This document shows, one piece after another, positions 37,539 through 46,276 of a stretch of 64,000 bases of DNA. Every line of letters begins with the position of its first letter. Position 1 is the first letter of the stretch. Source of the stretch: JBEIHX01 sp040381075 (GTDB lineage Bacteria; Pseudomonadota; Alphaproteobacteria; Caulobacterales; Aquidulcibacteraceae); the NCBI GenBank assembly GCA_040381075.1, contig JBEIHX010000017.1:15935-79934 (forward strand), given 5' to 3'. The notes beneath the pieces are model-generated. The model saw nothing but the letters and a program-made list of their open reading frames with translations. It made no database searches and was not told where the DNA came from. The position numbers were made by a program, and so were the translations under genes.

Positions 37539-38467
37539 AGGTCTTCAACACCTGGACAGACCTGCCGCCCGCAGCGCTGGGCGCAAGCCTGGCCATCGGC
37601 AATTTCGACGGGGTTCACGCCGGGCATCAGAGCGTCATCGCAGCCGCGCGCATGGCCGCGCAGCGCCAGCGCGCGCCCCTCGGCGTGGCCACCTTCGAGC
37701 CCCTGCCGAGACGTTTTTTCCACGCGGACGCCCCGCCGTTCAGACTGCAGACCCGGCAGGGACGCCAGCGCGCGCTCGCTGACCTTGGCGTCGACCTGAT
37801 GTTCGAGCTGCCGTTCGACGTGCGCCTCGCCGCAATGAGCGACAAGGAGTTCTGCGCCGACGTCATCGCCGCCGGACTGCAGGCGCGCCATGTCAGCACA
37901 GGCTTCGACTTCCGCTTCGGTCATGACCGTATGGGCGACAGCAAATCCCTGGTGCGGCATGGCGCCATGCTGGGATTCAGCGTGTCGATCTGCGAAGCGG
38001 TCGCCGACGAACGCGGCGCCAAAGCCTCCTCCTCGCGGGTGCGCGAGCTTCTGCAGGCGGGCGATGTCGCCGGCGCTGCTGAAATCCTGACCCGTCCCTG
38101 GGAAGCGGAAGGCGTGGTGCGCCAGGGCGATCAGCGCGGACGCACCATCGGCTTTCCCACCGCCAACCTGCGCCTCGGTGACCTTATTCACCCTGCCCAT
38201 GGCGTCTACGCCGTGACGACCGACATTGGCGACGGGATGTGGCGGCCAGGCGTCGCCAACTTCGGGCGCACCCCCACTGTGGGCGGGCGCGAGCCCCTGC
38301 TTGAGGTCAACCTGTTCGATTTTGACGCCGACATCTACGGAAGGACGCTGCGGGTGCGGCTGCTTGCGTTCCTGCGCCCGGAGCGCAGGTTCGACGGACT
38401 GGACGCGCTGAAAGCGCAGATCGCCCTGGATGCAGCCGCAGCCCGCGCCCTGCTCGCAGGCCGGTAG
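37535..38467 (+). CDS. ribF: Bifunctional riboflavin kinase/FMN adenylyltransferase
   Basis: A 310-residue RibF, converting riboflavin to FMN and FAD. The N-terminal adenylyltransferase has AIGNFDGVHAGHQ and GFDFRFGHDR, with a SSSRVRELLQAGDV segment; the C-terminal kinase has GRTIGFPTANL and a VNLFDFDADIYG motif. It overlaps the MaoC gene by ATGA. RibF next to ileS and lspA is a common bacterial arrangement. Confidence 0.97.
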   Translation: MKVFNTWTDLPPAALGASLAIGNFDGVHAGHQSVIAAARMAAQRQRAPLGVATFEPLPRRFFHADAPPFRLQTRQGRQRALADLGVDLMFELPFDVRLAAMSDKEFCADVIAAGLQARHVSTGFDFRFGHDRMGDSKSLVRHGAMLGFSVSICEAVADERGAKASSSRVRELLQAGDVAGAAEILTRPWEAEGVVRQGDQRGRTIGFPTANLRLGDLIHPAHGVYAVTTDIGDGMWRPGVANFGRTPTVGGREPLLEVNLFDFDADIYGRTLRVRLLAFLRPERRFDGLDALKAQIALDAAAARALLAGR

Positions 38468-38565
38468 CGCGCGGACGCCAGCCGCCGCATTGCGCCAGCG
38501 GCGACTAATGCTTGCACGCGCGCGCAGCGCCGCTAGGTTCCCCGCCGACACGCATGAGAGACGCC

Positions 38566-41535
38566 ATGGCCGACGACGCCACCCCGTCGCGCGATTACCG
38601 CGACACATTGTTTTTGCCCGAGACGCCGTTTGCGATGAAGGCCGGCCTGCCGGCCAATGAGCCGAAATGGATCGCGCGCTGGGATGAGGAGCGGCTCTAC
38701 GAGCAGCTTCGCGCCGACGCCCGGGGCCGGCCGAAATTCGTCCTCCATGACGGCCCGCCCTACGCCAACGGGCCGATCCACCTCGGCCATGCGATGAACA
38801 AGATCCTTAAGGACTTCGTCGTGCGCTCGCGCCAGATGACCGGCTTCGACGCAGACTATGTGCCGGGCTGGGACTGCCATGGCCTGCCCATCGAGTGGAA
38901 AGTCGAGGAGGACTTCCGCGCCAGGGGACGCAAGAAGGAAGACGTCGATCCGGTCGAGTTCCGCAAGGCCTGCCGTGCGTATGCCGACAAATGGATCCCA
39001 TTGCAGATGCGCGAATTCCGCAGCCTCGGCATAGAGGGCGACTGGGCGAACCACTATTCGACCATGAGCTTCAGGGCGGAAGCCGCAATCGCGGCCGAGT
39101 TCCTGCGGGTCGTGCGCCAGGGCCTGGTCTACCGGGGTTCGAAACCGATCATGTGGAGCCCGGTCGAGCGCACCTCCCTCGCAGAGGCGGAGGTTGAATA
39201 CGCAGAAAAGACAAGCCCGACGATCTGGGTCAGGTTTCCCATCCGGCGCTATGGCGACGCACAGGCCCACGGGGTCGATCTGCGCACTGTGAGCGTGGTT
39301 ATCTGGACCACCACGCCATGGACGATCCCCGGCAACCGCGCCATCAGCTACAATCCCGACATCGCTTATGGCGTCTATGAAGTCGAAGCGATCGAAACAG
39401 GCCTGGCGTTCGCGCCCTGGGTGCGCGTGGGCGAGCGCCTCGCGCTCGCTGACCGACTTGCCGAAGACACGCTGCGCGCCGCCAGGGCGGCGCGCTGGAA
39501 ACGCCTCAGCGATTTCGACCCTGAGGGACTGTCCTGCCTCCACCCGCTGCGTCAGTGGTCCCCGGACGCCGCCCCGGCCCCCGACGCCTATGACTTCGCC
39601 GTGCCGCTGCTCGCCGGCGACCACGTCACGGACGACGCCGGAACGGGCTTCGTGCACACCGCCCCTGGGCATGGCGCAGACGACTTTGCGATCTGGGTGA
39701 AACATTTCGGCCAGACAGGCATACCCTTCACCGTCGACGCTGACGGCCGCTACACAAAGGAAGCCCCGGGCTTTGAGGGGCTTGAGATCCTGCAGCTCGA
39801 CGGCAAGAACGCCGGTAAGGACGGCCGCGCGAACAAGGCGGTCATGGACGCGCTGATCAGCCAGGACATGCTGCTCGCGCGCGGCCAGCTCAAGCACCAA
39901 TACCCCCATTCCTGGCGCTCGCATGCGCCGCTGATTTTCCGCAACACGCCGCAATGGTTCATCGCGCTCGACAAGCCATTTCATAATGGAAAAACCCTGC
40001 GCGAGGTCGCCCTTGATGAAATCGAACGGGTCGACTGGGGGCAGCGGCGGGTCCAGGATCCTGCCGGCCAGAACCGCATCCGCGCCATGGTGGCCGAACG
40101 CCCGGACTGGCTCGTCAGCCGACAGCGCAATTGGGGCGTGCCCCTGACATTGTTCGTTCACAAACAGACTGGCGCCATCCTGCAGGATGACGCGGTGAAC
40201 GCCCGCATCATAAAGGCGATGGAGGCGGGTGGCGCGGACGTCTGGTGGTCAACGCCTGCACAGGACTTCCTGGGCTCCGCTCACAGCGCGGACGACTACG
40301 AGAAGGTCGAAGACATCCTGGACGTATGGTTCGATTCCGGCTGCACCCACGCCTTCGTGCTGGAGACGCGCGCAAGCCTGCCGCGCCCGGCCAGCGTATA
40401 CCTTGAGGGGTCGGATCAACACCGCGGCTGGTTCCAGTCGTCGCTTCTTGAAAGCTGCGCCACACGGGCAAACGCGCCGTACGACGCCGTCATAACCTAC
40501 GGCTTCACCGTCGATGAACACGGACGCAAGATGTCAAAGTCCCTCGGCAACGGGGTCGAGCCGCAGGATGTGCAGAAGCAGTACGGCATAGAGATCTTTC
40601 GCCTGCTGATCGCAGCGGCCGATTTCCGGGATGAACTGCGTGTCGGAAAAACGATCTTTGATCAATCATCTGAAATGTACCGCAAACTGCGCAACACGCT
40701 GCGCTACCTTCTGGGCAGCCTCAAGGGCTACGAGGATGACCCGGCTGCAGATCTTGCGCCCGCCGCGCGCGCGCGCTGGCCGCTTCTGGAACGCGCGATG
40801 CTGCACCGGCTGTGCGAATTGGATGAAGCCGTGCGCGCCGCCTATGACGTATTTGAATTCCGTCACGCGCTCTCCGCCATCGTGGAGTTCTGCAACGTCG
40901 ATCTCTCAGCCTTCTATGTCGATGTGCGCAAGGATGCGCTTTACTGCGACGCGCCGCACAGCGCGCGCCGGCGCGCATGCCGGACCGTGCTGAACGCCAT
41001 CTTTGAACGCCTGACGGCGTGGCTTGCGCCGATCCTGCCGTTCACCTCAGAGGAAGCCTGGCGCACCCGCTTCGCCGGCGCGACGAGCGTGCACCTGCGC
41101 CAGTTTCCACAAACACCGCCAGCCTGGCGCGATCCTGAGGCGGCTGAAAAAATGGCGGCGCTGCGGCGCGTGCGCAGCGTCATCACCGGAGCCCTGGAGG
41201 TCGAGCGCCGCGAGAAGCGCATCGGCGCGAGCCTGGAGGCCGCCCCGGTCGTCTACATCGCCGATGCGCAACTCTACCGCCTGTGCGCTGAGGCGGACCT
41301 CGCCGAGCTAGCGATCACCTCCGACATCACGCTGGTCGGAGGTCCGGTCCCCGACACTGCCTTCACCCTGGCTGAAACGCCGGGCGTGGGCGTTTTGCCC
41401 GCCCGCGCGCAGGGCCGCAAATGCGCCCGCTCCTGGCGCATCCTGCCGGAAGTGGGAAGCCACCCGGTCTATCCTGACCTCAGCCTGCGGGATGCGGCGG
41501 TCGTCGAAGCATGGGACAAAGCTCATGGGCGCTAA
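38566..41535 (+). CDS. ileS: Isoleucyl-tRNA synthetase
   Basis: A 989-residue class I synthetase. The HIGH motif is HLGH starting at His72 in NGPIHLGHAMNK, KMSKS is intact near residue 655 (KMSKSLGNG), and the CP1 editing domain is present (WTTTPWTIPGN). The C-terminal zinc module is degenerate: only one cysteine (KCARSW) of the usual four is seen, followed by PDLSLRD. ATG at 38566 has GAGAG upstream; an in-frame ATG at 38554 is an alternative. It overlaps lspA by 11 nt. Confidence 0.98.
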   Translation: MADDATPSRDYRDTLFLPETPFAMKAGLPANEPKWIARWDEERLYEQLRADARGRPKFVLHDGPPYANGPIHLGHAMNKILKDFVVRSRQMTGFDADYVPGWDCHGLPIEWKVEEDFRARGRKKEDVDPVEFRKACRAYADKWIPLQMREFRSLGIEGDWANHYSTMSFRAEAAIAAEFLRVVRQGLVYRGSKPIMWSPVERTSLAEAEVEYAEKTSPTIWVRFPIRRYGDAQAHGVDLRTVSVVIWTTTPWTIPGNRAISYNPDIAYGVYEVEAIETGLAFAPWVRVGERLALADRLAEDTLRAARAARWKRLSDFDPEGLSCLHPLRQWSPDAAPAPDAYDFAVPLLAGDHVTDDAGTGFVHTAPGHGADDFAIWVKHFGQTGIPFTVDADGRYTKEAPGFEGLEILQLDGKNAGKDGRANKAVMDALISQDMLLARGQLKHQYPHSWRSHAPLIFRNTPQWFIALDKPFHNGKTLREVALDEIERVDWGQRRVQDPAGQNRIRAMVAERPDWLVSRQRNWGVPLTLFVHKQTGAILQDDAVNARIIKAMEAGGADVWWSTPAQDFLGSAHSADDYEKVEDILDVWFDSGCTHAFVLETRASLPRPASVYLEGSDQHRGWFQSSLLESCATRANAPYDAVITYGFTVDEHGRKMSKSLGNGVEPQDVQKQYGIEIFRLLIAAADFRDELRVGKTIFDQSSEMYRKLRNTLRYLLGSLKGYEDDPAADLAPAARARWPLLERAMLHRLCELDEAVRAAYDVFEFRHALSAIVEFCNVDLSAFYVDVRKDALYCDAPHSARRRACRTVLNAIFERLTAWLAPILPFTSEEAWRTRFAGATSVHLRQFPQTPPAWRDPEAAEKMAALRRVRSVITGALEVERREKRIGASLEAAPVVYIADAQLYRLCAEADLAELAITSDITLVGGPVPDTAFTLAETPGVGVLPARAQGRKCARSWRILPEVGSHPVYPDLSLRDAAVVEAWDKAHGR

Positions 41536-42052
41536 GCTGCCACGCCTCGTTACCGGATTCGCGCTGGCGGGCCTCGTCTTCGCCGCAGACCAGGCCGCGA
41601 AGTTCTGGGTCCTTGACACACTCGCCTTCTCGCCGCCCGGCTGCCTGCAGGCCCATGTCGGATGCGGACGCATCGAGCTCAGCGCCGTGTTTGATCTGAC
41701 GATGGTATGGAACCACGGCGTCAGCTTCGGATTGTTTCGCGCCGACAGCCCGCTCGGGCGCTGGATCCTGGTGGCGGTCACCGGTGCGATCGCCGCAGGC
41801 TTCTCGCTCTGGCTGACCCGCACCCAGCGCATGCTGCGCATCTGCGCGCTCGGCGCCATCGTCGGCGGCGCGGCGGGCAACCTCATCGACCGCATCTTGT
41901 ACGGCGCCGTCGCCGACTTTTTCGACTTCTCCGGGCTCGGATTTCCCTGGGTGTTCAACGTCGCCGACGCGGCGATCAATGTCGGCGCCGCGCTGCTGCT
42001 GATCGATTTCCTCCTGGAAGGCCGATCGGAAACAGCGACAGGGAAGTCCTGA
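41525..42052 (+). CDS. lspA: Lipoprotein signal peptidase
   Basis: A 175-residue four-helix membrane aspartyl protease that removes signal peptides from prolipoproteins. The catalytic pair is Asp131 (GAVADFFDF) and Asp148 (NVADAAINVG), with GGAAGNLIDR before them. The DQAAKFW motif is in the first helix region. The start lies inside the end of ileS, and kynB starts 2 nt after the stop, so the genes are tightly co-transcribed. Confidence 0.97.
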   Translation: MGAKLPRLVTGFALAGLVFAADQAAKFWVLDTLAFSPPGCLQAHVGCGRIELSAVFDLTMVWNHGVSFGLFRADSPLGRWILVAVTGAIAAGFSLWLTRTQRMLRICALGAIVGGAAGNLIDRILYGAVADFFDFSGLGFPWVFNVADAAINVGAALLLIDFLLEGRSETATGKS

Positions 42053-42053
42053 G

Positions 42054-42713
42054 GTGACGCCGCGGGCCGAGCAGCGCGCCGCTCACCGGCGCATTTATGA
42101 CATCTCCCAGCCGCTCACCCCATCAACGCCGATGTGGCCCGGCGATACGCCATTCTCACAGCAGCGCACATGGTCCATGGCCACGGGCGGGGCCGTCAAC
42201 GTTTCGGCAGTGTCGTTCTCGACCCACGCCGGCACGCATGCCGACGCGCCTCTGCACTATTCAGCTGACGGCGCACCGGTCGGCGGGGCGGATCTCCAGG
42301 TCTATGTCGGTCCCTGCAGGGTGATCGACATGCGCCGCGCCGGGCCGCTGGTGGAGGCGCATCACATCTTTGGCCACCTGAGGGATGCGCCTGCGCGGCT
42401 GCTGTTGCGGACCTACGAGGCCTTTCCGCATGCGGCGTGGGATGCTGGTTTCACCGCCGTCGCGCCCGACGCCGTCGACGCAGCCGCAGCTGCCGGCGTG
42501 CGGCTCCTTGGCGTCGACGCACCGTCCCTCGATCCGGCGACCAGCAAGACAATGGACGCCCACGCAGCCATCGCCCGCCACGCCATGGCGATCCTCGAGG
42601 GCCTCGTCCTTGATGCGATCCCGCCAGGCGATTATGAGCTGATCGCCCTGCCCCTGCCGTTCGCAATGCTCGACGCCGCACCCGTGCGCGCGGTGCTGCG
42701 GGACCTGCCATGA
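42054..42713 (+). CDS. kynB: Kynurenine formamidase (arylformamidase)
   Basis: A 219-residue cyclase-family metal hydrolase that converts N-formylkynurenine to kynurenine. The metal-binding signature is STHAGTHADAPLHY, preceded by DISQPLTPSTPMWPGDTPF. GTG at 42054 is the start. It overlaps kynU by 4 nt. No tryptophan dioxygenase gene (kynA) is in the window, so the first step must be encoded elsewhere. Confidence 0.94.
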   Translation: MTPRAEQRAAHRRIYDISQPLTPSTPMWPGDTPFSQQRTWSMATGGAVNVSAVSFSTHAGTHADAPLHYSADGAPVGGADLQVYVGPCRVIDMRRAGPLVEAHHIFGHLRDAPARLLLRTYEAFPHAAWDAGFTAVAPDAVDAAAAAGVRLLGVDAPSLDPATSKTMDAHAAIARHAMAILEGLVLDAIPPGDYELIALPLPFAMLDAAPVRAVLRDLP

Positions 42714-43924
42714 ATGCCCCTGACATCGCCGCGCTCGACGCACACGATCCGTTTGCGGCCTACCCCGCCCGGTTCGTGCGCCCGAAGGCTGGAATCTATC
42801 TCGATGGCAACTCCCTGGGCCCGCTGCCGCTCGACACGCCCGGCCGGATCGCACGCGTGGCGACGAGGGAGTGGGGCGAGGGATTGATCGGAAGCTGGAC
42901 CGGCGCCGGCTGGATGGAGGCGCCACGCCGCATCGGCGCCAAGATCGCGCCCCTCATAGGCGCGCACGCCGATGAGGTGATCGTGGCCGACAGCGTCAGC
43001 ATCAACCTCGCCAAGCTCATTCCAGCCGCGCTCGCGATGCGCGCAGACCGCAGCTTGGTGCTGAGCGAAGCGGGCAACTTCCCGACCGATCTGTACGTCA
43101 CACAGGGCGCGCTGGCGGCGCACGCAGGGACGCGGCGGCTTGAGACGGCGGCGCGCGCAGACCTTCTCAGCCGCCTGACGCCAGATGTCGCGCTGCTGCT
43201 GCTGACCCATGCGCATTATCAAACCGCAGAACTCTTCGACATGCACGCCGTTACGGCGGCGGCGCATGCCGTCGGCGCCCTCGTGCTTTGGGACCTGAGC
43301 CACTCAACCGGGGCAGTGAGCGTCGATCTGACCGCCTGCAAAGCCGACTTCGCGGTGGGGTGCGGCTACAAATACCTCAATGGCGGCCCCGGCGCCCCGG
43401 CATTTGTCTATGTGGCGCGCCGGCATCAGGAGACAATCGCCAATCCGCTCTCCGGCTGGATGGGACACGCCCAGCCCTTCGCGTTCACGGATCACTACGC
43501 ACCAGCGCCCGGCATGCAGCGGTTCCTGGCGGGCACCCCGCCGATTTTGGCCTGTGAAGCGCTCGAAGCAGGCGTCGATCTCTATGCCGGCGTCGACATG
43601 GCGGCAGCGGCGCACAAGGCCCGAGCGCTCGGCGATCTCTTTCTTGCCAGGGTGTGCGCCGGCGCCCCGGAACTGACGCCGGCCTGCCCACCCGCAGGCG
43701 CCCTGCGCGGCGGCCATATCGCGCTTCGCCACCCGCAGGCGCAGGCGATCATGGCGGACAGCATAAAAGCAGGCGTGATTGGCGATTTTCGCACCCCGGA
43801 CCTGCTGCGATATGGCTTTTCGCCGCTCACCCTCAGCTATCGCGACGTCGCGCAGGCAGCCGACATGCTCGTCGCAGTCATGGCCAGCCGGCGCGGCGAT
43901 GCCGCCCCTGAGGCCGAGAGATAG
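42710..43924 (+). CDS. kynU: Kynureninase
   Basis: A 404-residue PLP enzyme that cleaves kynurenine or 3-hydroxykynurenine with release of alanine. The PLP lysine is in GCGYKYLNGGPG, the cofactor-binding WDLSHSTGA precedes it, and the N-terminal YLDGNSLGPLP is typical. It follows kynB with an ATGA overlap. The VOC-family gene broken by the element starts 40 nt downstream. Confidence 0.96.
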   Translation: MNAPDIAALDAHDPFAAYPARFVRPKAGIYLDGNSLGPLPLDTPGRIARVATREWGEGLIGSWTGAGWMEAPRRIGAKIAPLIGAHADEVIVADSVSINLAKLIPAALAMRADRSLVLSEAGNFPTDLYVTQGALAAHAGTRRLETAARADLLSRLTPDVALLLLTHAHYQTAELFDMHAVTAAAHAVGALVLWDLSHSTGAVSVDLTACKADFAVGCGYKYLNGGPGAPAFVYVARRHQETIANPLSGWMGHAQPFAFTDHYAPAPGMQRFLAGTPPILACEALEAGVDLYAGVDMAAAAHKARALGDLFLARVCAGAPELTPACPPAGALRGGHIALRHPQAQAIMADSIKAGVIGDFRTPDLLRYGFSPLTLSYRDVAQAADMLVAVMASRRGDAAPEAER

Positions 43925-43963
43925 GCGTCATGCGCGTCTGCGCGCGTCACTCCGGCGCCCGCC

Positions 43964-44331
43964 TTGCCCCAGCACCTGTGTCTCGTCGCTCCCGTGGTTC
44001 GCGATGACGATGAGGCGATCGCCTTCTATCCTGAAAAAATCGGAGTGACGCTGGTCGAAGACGCCAGCCTGCCTGAACCGGGACAGCGCCGGGTGGTCGT
44101 ATCTCCGCCGGGCGCGCGCGAAACGCGCATCCTCCTGGCGCGGGCGCGTGACGAGCGCCAGAGCGCGCGCATCGGCGATCAAACAGGCGGTCGGGTGTTT
44201 TTGCTCCTGCAGACGGACGATATAATGCGGGACTTCAAGACCTATTGGGCAAGAGGCGTCGTCTTCATCCGTGAGCCCAGGGTCGAGCTCAACGGCGCAG
44301 TCGCGGTCTTTGAGGATCTGTATGCCATCAG
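43964..44331 (+). pseudogene. Glyoxalase/VOC-family gene, 5' part (split by the element)
   Basis: The first 121 or so codons of a VOC/glyoxalase protein: PQHLCLVAPVVRDDDEAIAFY, then the second half with GGRVFLLLQTDD and the final strand GAVAVFEDLY. Family members usually end VAVFEDLYGNRWDL; here the match stops after TAT GCC AT at the 7-bp core 44322-44328, and the frame then runs into unrelated residues. The missing end (IQWDLIQ) is at 52337 on. The likely start is TTG at 43964, since the family begins there and no in-frame ATG precedes it after the stop at 43923. Confidence 0.85.
44322..44328. other. Left attachment core (ATGCCAT)
   Basis: The 7-bp ATGCCAT at the point where the VOC gene loses its family sequence. 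The same 7 bp occurs at 52332-52338 where the missing VOC end resumes, 8,010 bp away. Its complement, ATGGCAT, is the 7-nt anticodon loop of tRNA-Ala(GGC). Confidence 0.85.
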
Positions 44332-44477
44332 ATTCTGCCAATTTTCCAGGTTCTTCCGCAATCGGCCAATTCATTCCAAGGCAATAAAAACACTCACTTT
44401 TTGGCTGCGTGGAGTGGTTGGATTGAGCCTCGGTTTTCGCGTCAAACTCCGTCGAATTCCGTCGAATGCCTGCTCGT

Positions 44478-44496
44478 TGGTATCGCGGTGGTATCG
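44478..44496. repeat. 19-bp direct repeat, left copy (probable integrase arm sites)
   Basis: TGGTATCGCGGTGGTATCG, made of two GGTATCG boxes 11 bp apart, is found here and, identically and in the same orientation, at 52230-52248, near the other end. The position just upstream of the integrase gene and near both att cores suits arm-type integrase or excisionase sites. Confidence 0.65.
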
Positions 44497-44534
44497 GGAA
44501 TTGGGCGCAGGGACCTTCTGTCTGCGGGACCCAA

Positions 44535-45544
44535 ATGTCAGTTCGCATCATCGTCGACAACACCCCAACCACGCCGCACGAGGTATCTCGCGCCGCGCAA
44601 GGCAGAGCGTGCAAAGAACACTTTGACCATCTGCCTGCGGAAACGGTCAGCACTCATGGCCCTGCCAAGCACAGTGCGAGGCTTGGACAGAAGATGGCGA
44701 GCGCACTCGGAAATCCTGAAAAAGAGACCTGGATCTGGGACACGGAAGTGAAGGGGTTTTTTCTGCGCGTCTACCCGAGCGGACAAAAGACATTCCCACT
44801 CAAGTATCGGGTCGACGGCCAGCAAAAAGTCTACACGATCGGCAAGTTCGGCTCGCCCTGGACCGTCGAGCAGGCCCGGGATCGGGCAAGCGCCCTGCTC
44901 TACGAGGCGCAAACAGGCGCAGACCCCCAGACCCGCAAGAAGCAGCTTCGCCATTCTCATACGGTCGCCGGGTTGGTGGCGATCTATCTCAAGGATGGGC
45001 CGAAGGACAAACCCAACAAGCGAAATCGGAGTTGGGACAACGACACCCTGCACTTGAACCGCCACGTCATTCCGCTGCTCGGCGCCAAGAAGGCTCACGC
45101 GGTAACGCCGGCGGATGTCGCAGACCTGCAAACAGCGGTGGCGCAGGGCAAGACCGCCACAACTTTAAAAACCAAAAAACGCGGCGTCGCCCGCGCTCGA
45201 GGCGGAACGCGCGCCGCCGCCGTTACGCTGGTTTGCCCTCAGGCCATGTACAATTGGGCTATCAAGCGGAAGCTCGTGCCGGAAAACCCATGCAAAGGCG
45301 TCGCACGGTTCGCTTCGGACCCCAAGGAACGCTACCCTGGGTCGGACGAGATCAAGTCGCTGCTGTGTGCGCTAACCAAGCTTCAAGATGAAGGGGAACT
45401 GCCCGCCAATCTAGCGAGCGCCTTTCGAGTGTTGCTCCTGACCGGCGCGCGCAAGAGCGAGATCAGCGACCTGCGCTGGGAGGAAATTGATTTCGAGCGC
45501 GGCTTCATAACCTTGAGCGCGCTCCGGTCAAAGACCGGGAAAAA
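44535..45544 (+). pseudogene. int: Tyrosine-type integrase, truncated by an IS5-type insertion
   Basis: An N-terminal DUF4102-like region (WDTEVKGFFLRVYPSGQKTF, VYTIGKFGSPWTVEQARD), a core-binding domain and the first part of the catalytic domain are present: the first catalytic Arg in LLLTGARKSEISDLRWEEID and the Lys region in LRSKTGKK. The sequence then passes into an antisense IS5-type transposase remnant at about 45545, so the HxxR box and nucleophilic Tyr are missing. The frame stays open to 45866 by chance. The start is uncertain; ATG at 44535 is placed after the 19-bp repeat. Confidence 0.85.
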
Positions 45545-45863
45545 ACGCATCCTCCACCGCCGGATCAGAAAGGTTGAACCAGTGCTGGAGAAAACAGATC
45601 CGCAGCATCCGCTCAAGACCAATCGCAGGCCGCCCTTTGCCCGCCTTGGGATAGAATGGCTCGATCAACCCACACAGGCGGGCCCAAGGCATGATCTTGT
45701 CCATCTCCTCCAGAAACGCGGCCTTGCGCGTCTTCTTCGCGTAAAGATCAAGACCAGCGATCGCGAGAGTCGTTTGCCGCATCAGTCCAATCCCGTGCAA
45801 AACGGATCAACAATGGACTGCTTTGCGCGGCTCGGGAATCCCCGGACTTATTCAGAGGTTCCC
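45545..45863 (-). mobile_element. IS5-family insertion sequence remnant (5' end)
   Basis: On the minus strand from 45782 a frame reads MRQTTLAIAGLDLYAKKTRK, then FYPKAGKGRPAIGLERMLRI and FNLSDPAVEDA, the N-terminal region of IS5-group transposases. It breaks off at the integrase junction. At the transposase-proximal end a terminal sequence GGGAACCTCTGAATAAGTCC (minus strand, ending at 45863) resembles an IS5-group inverted repeat. The catalytic part and the other end are absent. Confidence 0.8.
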
Positions 45864-45871
45864 TAAAGCCG

Positions 45872-46201
45872 ATGCCCCTCACCCGCTCCTTCAAGGACAC
45901 TGTGCAGACCAGGGCGCAGCAAAATCCGCGCTTTCGCCACGCCCTGCTGATCGAGGCCATCGAGGCGCTCCTCTCGGGCGACATGAGCGCCGGCAAAGCC
46001 GTCCTGCGCAACTACATCAACGCGACCATCGGCTTTGAAGCGCTTGCTGTCGCAACTGGTATCAACGCCAAGAGCCTGATGCGCATGCTCGGCCCCTCCG
46101 GCAATCCACAAGCCGCAAACCTCTTCGCCGTGCTTGAGCATCTTCAAAAGGCTGAAGGCATAACGCTGGAGCTCCGCGTTTGCCGTCGCGATCGCGGCTG
46201 A
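45872..46201 (+). CDS. HigA/HI1420-like antitoxin of a type II module, orphan
   Basis: A 109-residue protein beginning MPLTRSFKDTVQTRAQQNPRF, with AGKAVLRNYINATIGFEALA and KSLMRMLGPSGNPQAANLF, the helix-turn-helix of the HI1420-type addiction module antidotes (TIGR02684). A RelE/HigB-like toxin gene is normally adjacent; none is seen. Upstream, only 8 nt separate it from the IS5 remnant, so the insertion or deletion may have removed the toxin and the native promoter. Confidence 0.8.
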   Translation: MPLTRSFKDTVQTRAQQNPRFRHALLIEAIEALLSGDMSAGKAVLRNYINATIGFEALAVATGINAKSLMRMLGPSGNPQAANLFAVLEHLQKAEGITLELRVCRRDRG

Positions 46202-46276
46202 ATCTCGCGCAAGCATCATCAAGCGGCCCGCGGGAAGCCAACGCGTGATCGTGAAGTGGAAGCCCGTGGTCCTAAC

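Noticed and set aside
38533..40161. Minus-strand open frame of about 540 codons
   Set aside because: Antisense to ileS, whose motifs are fully conserved; no protein features on this strand.
44466..45866. Intact 466-residue integrase
   Set aside because: The open frame is continuous, but its last 100 or so residues are antisense IS5-type sequence and the catalytic HxxR and Tyr are absent.
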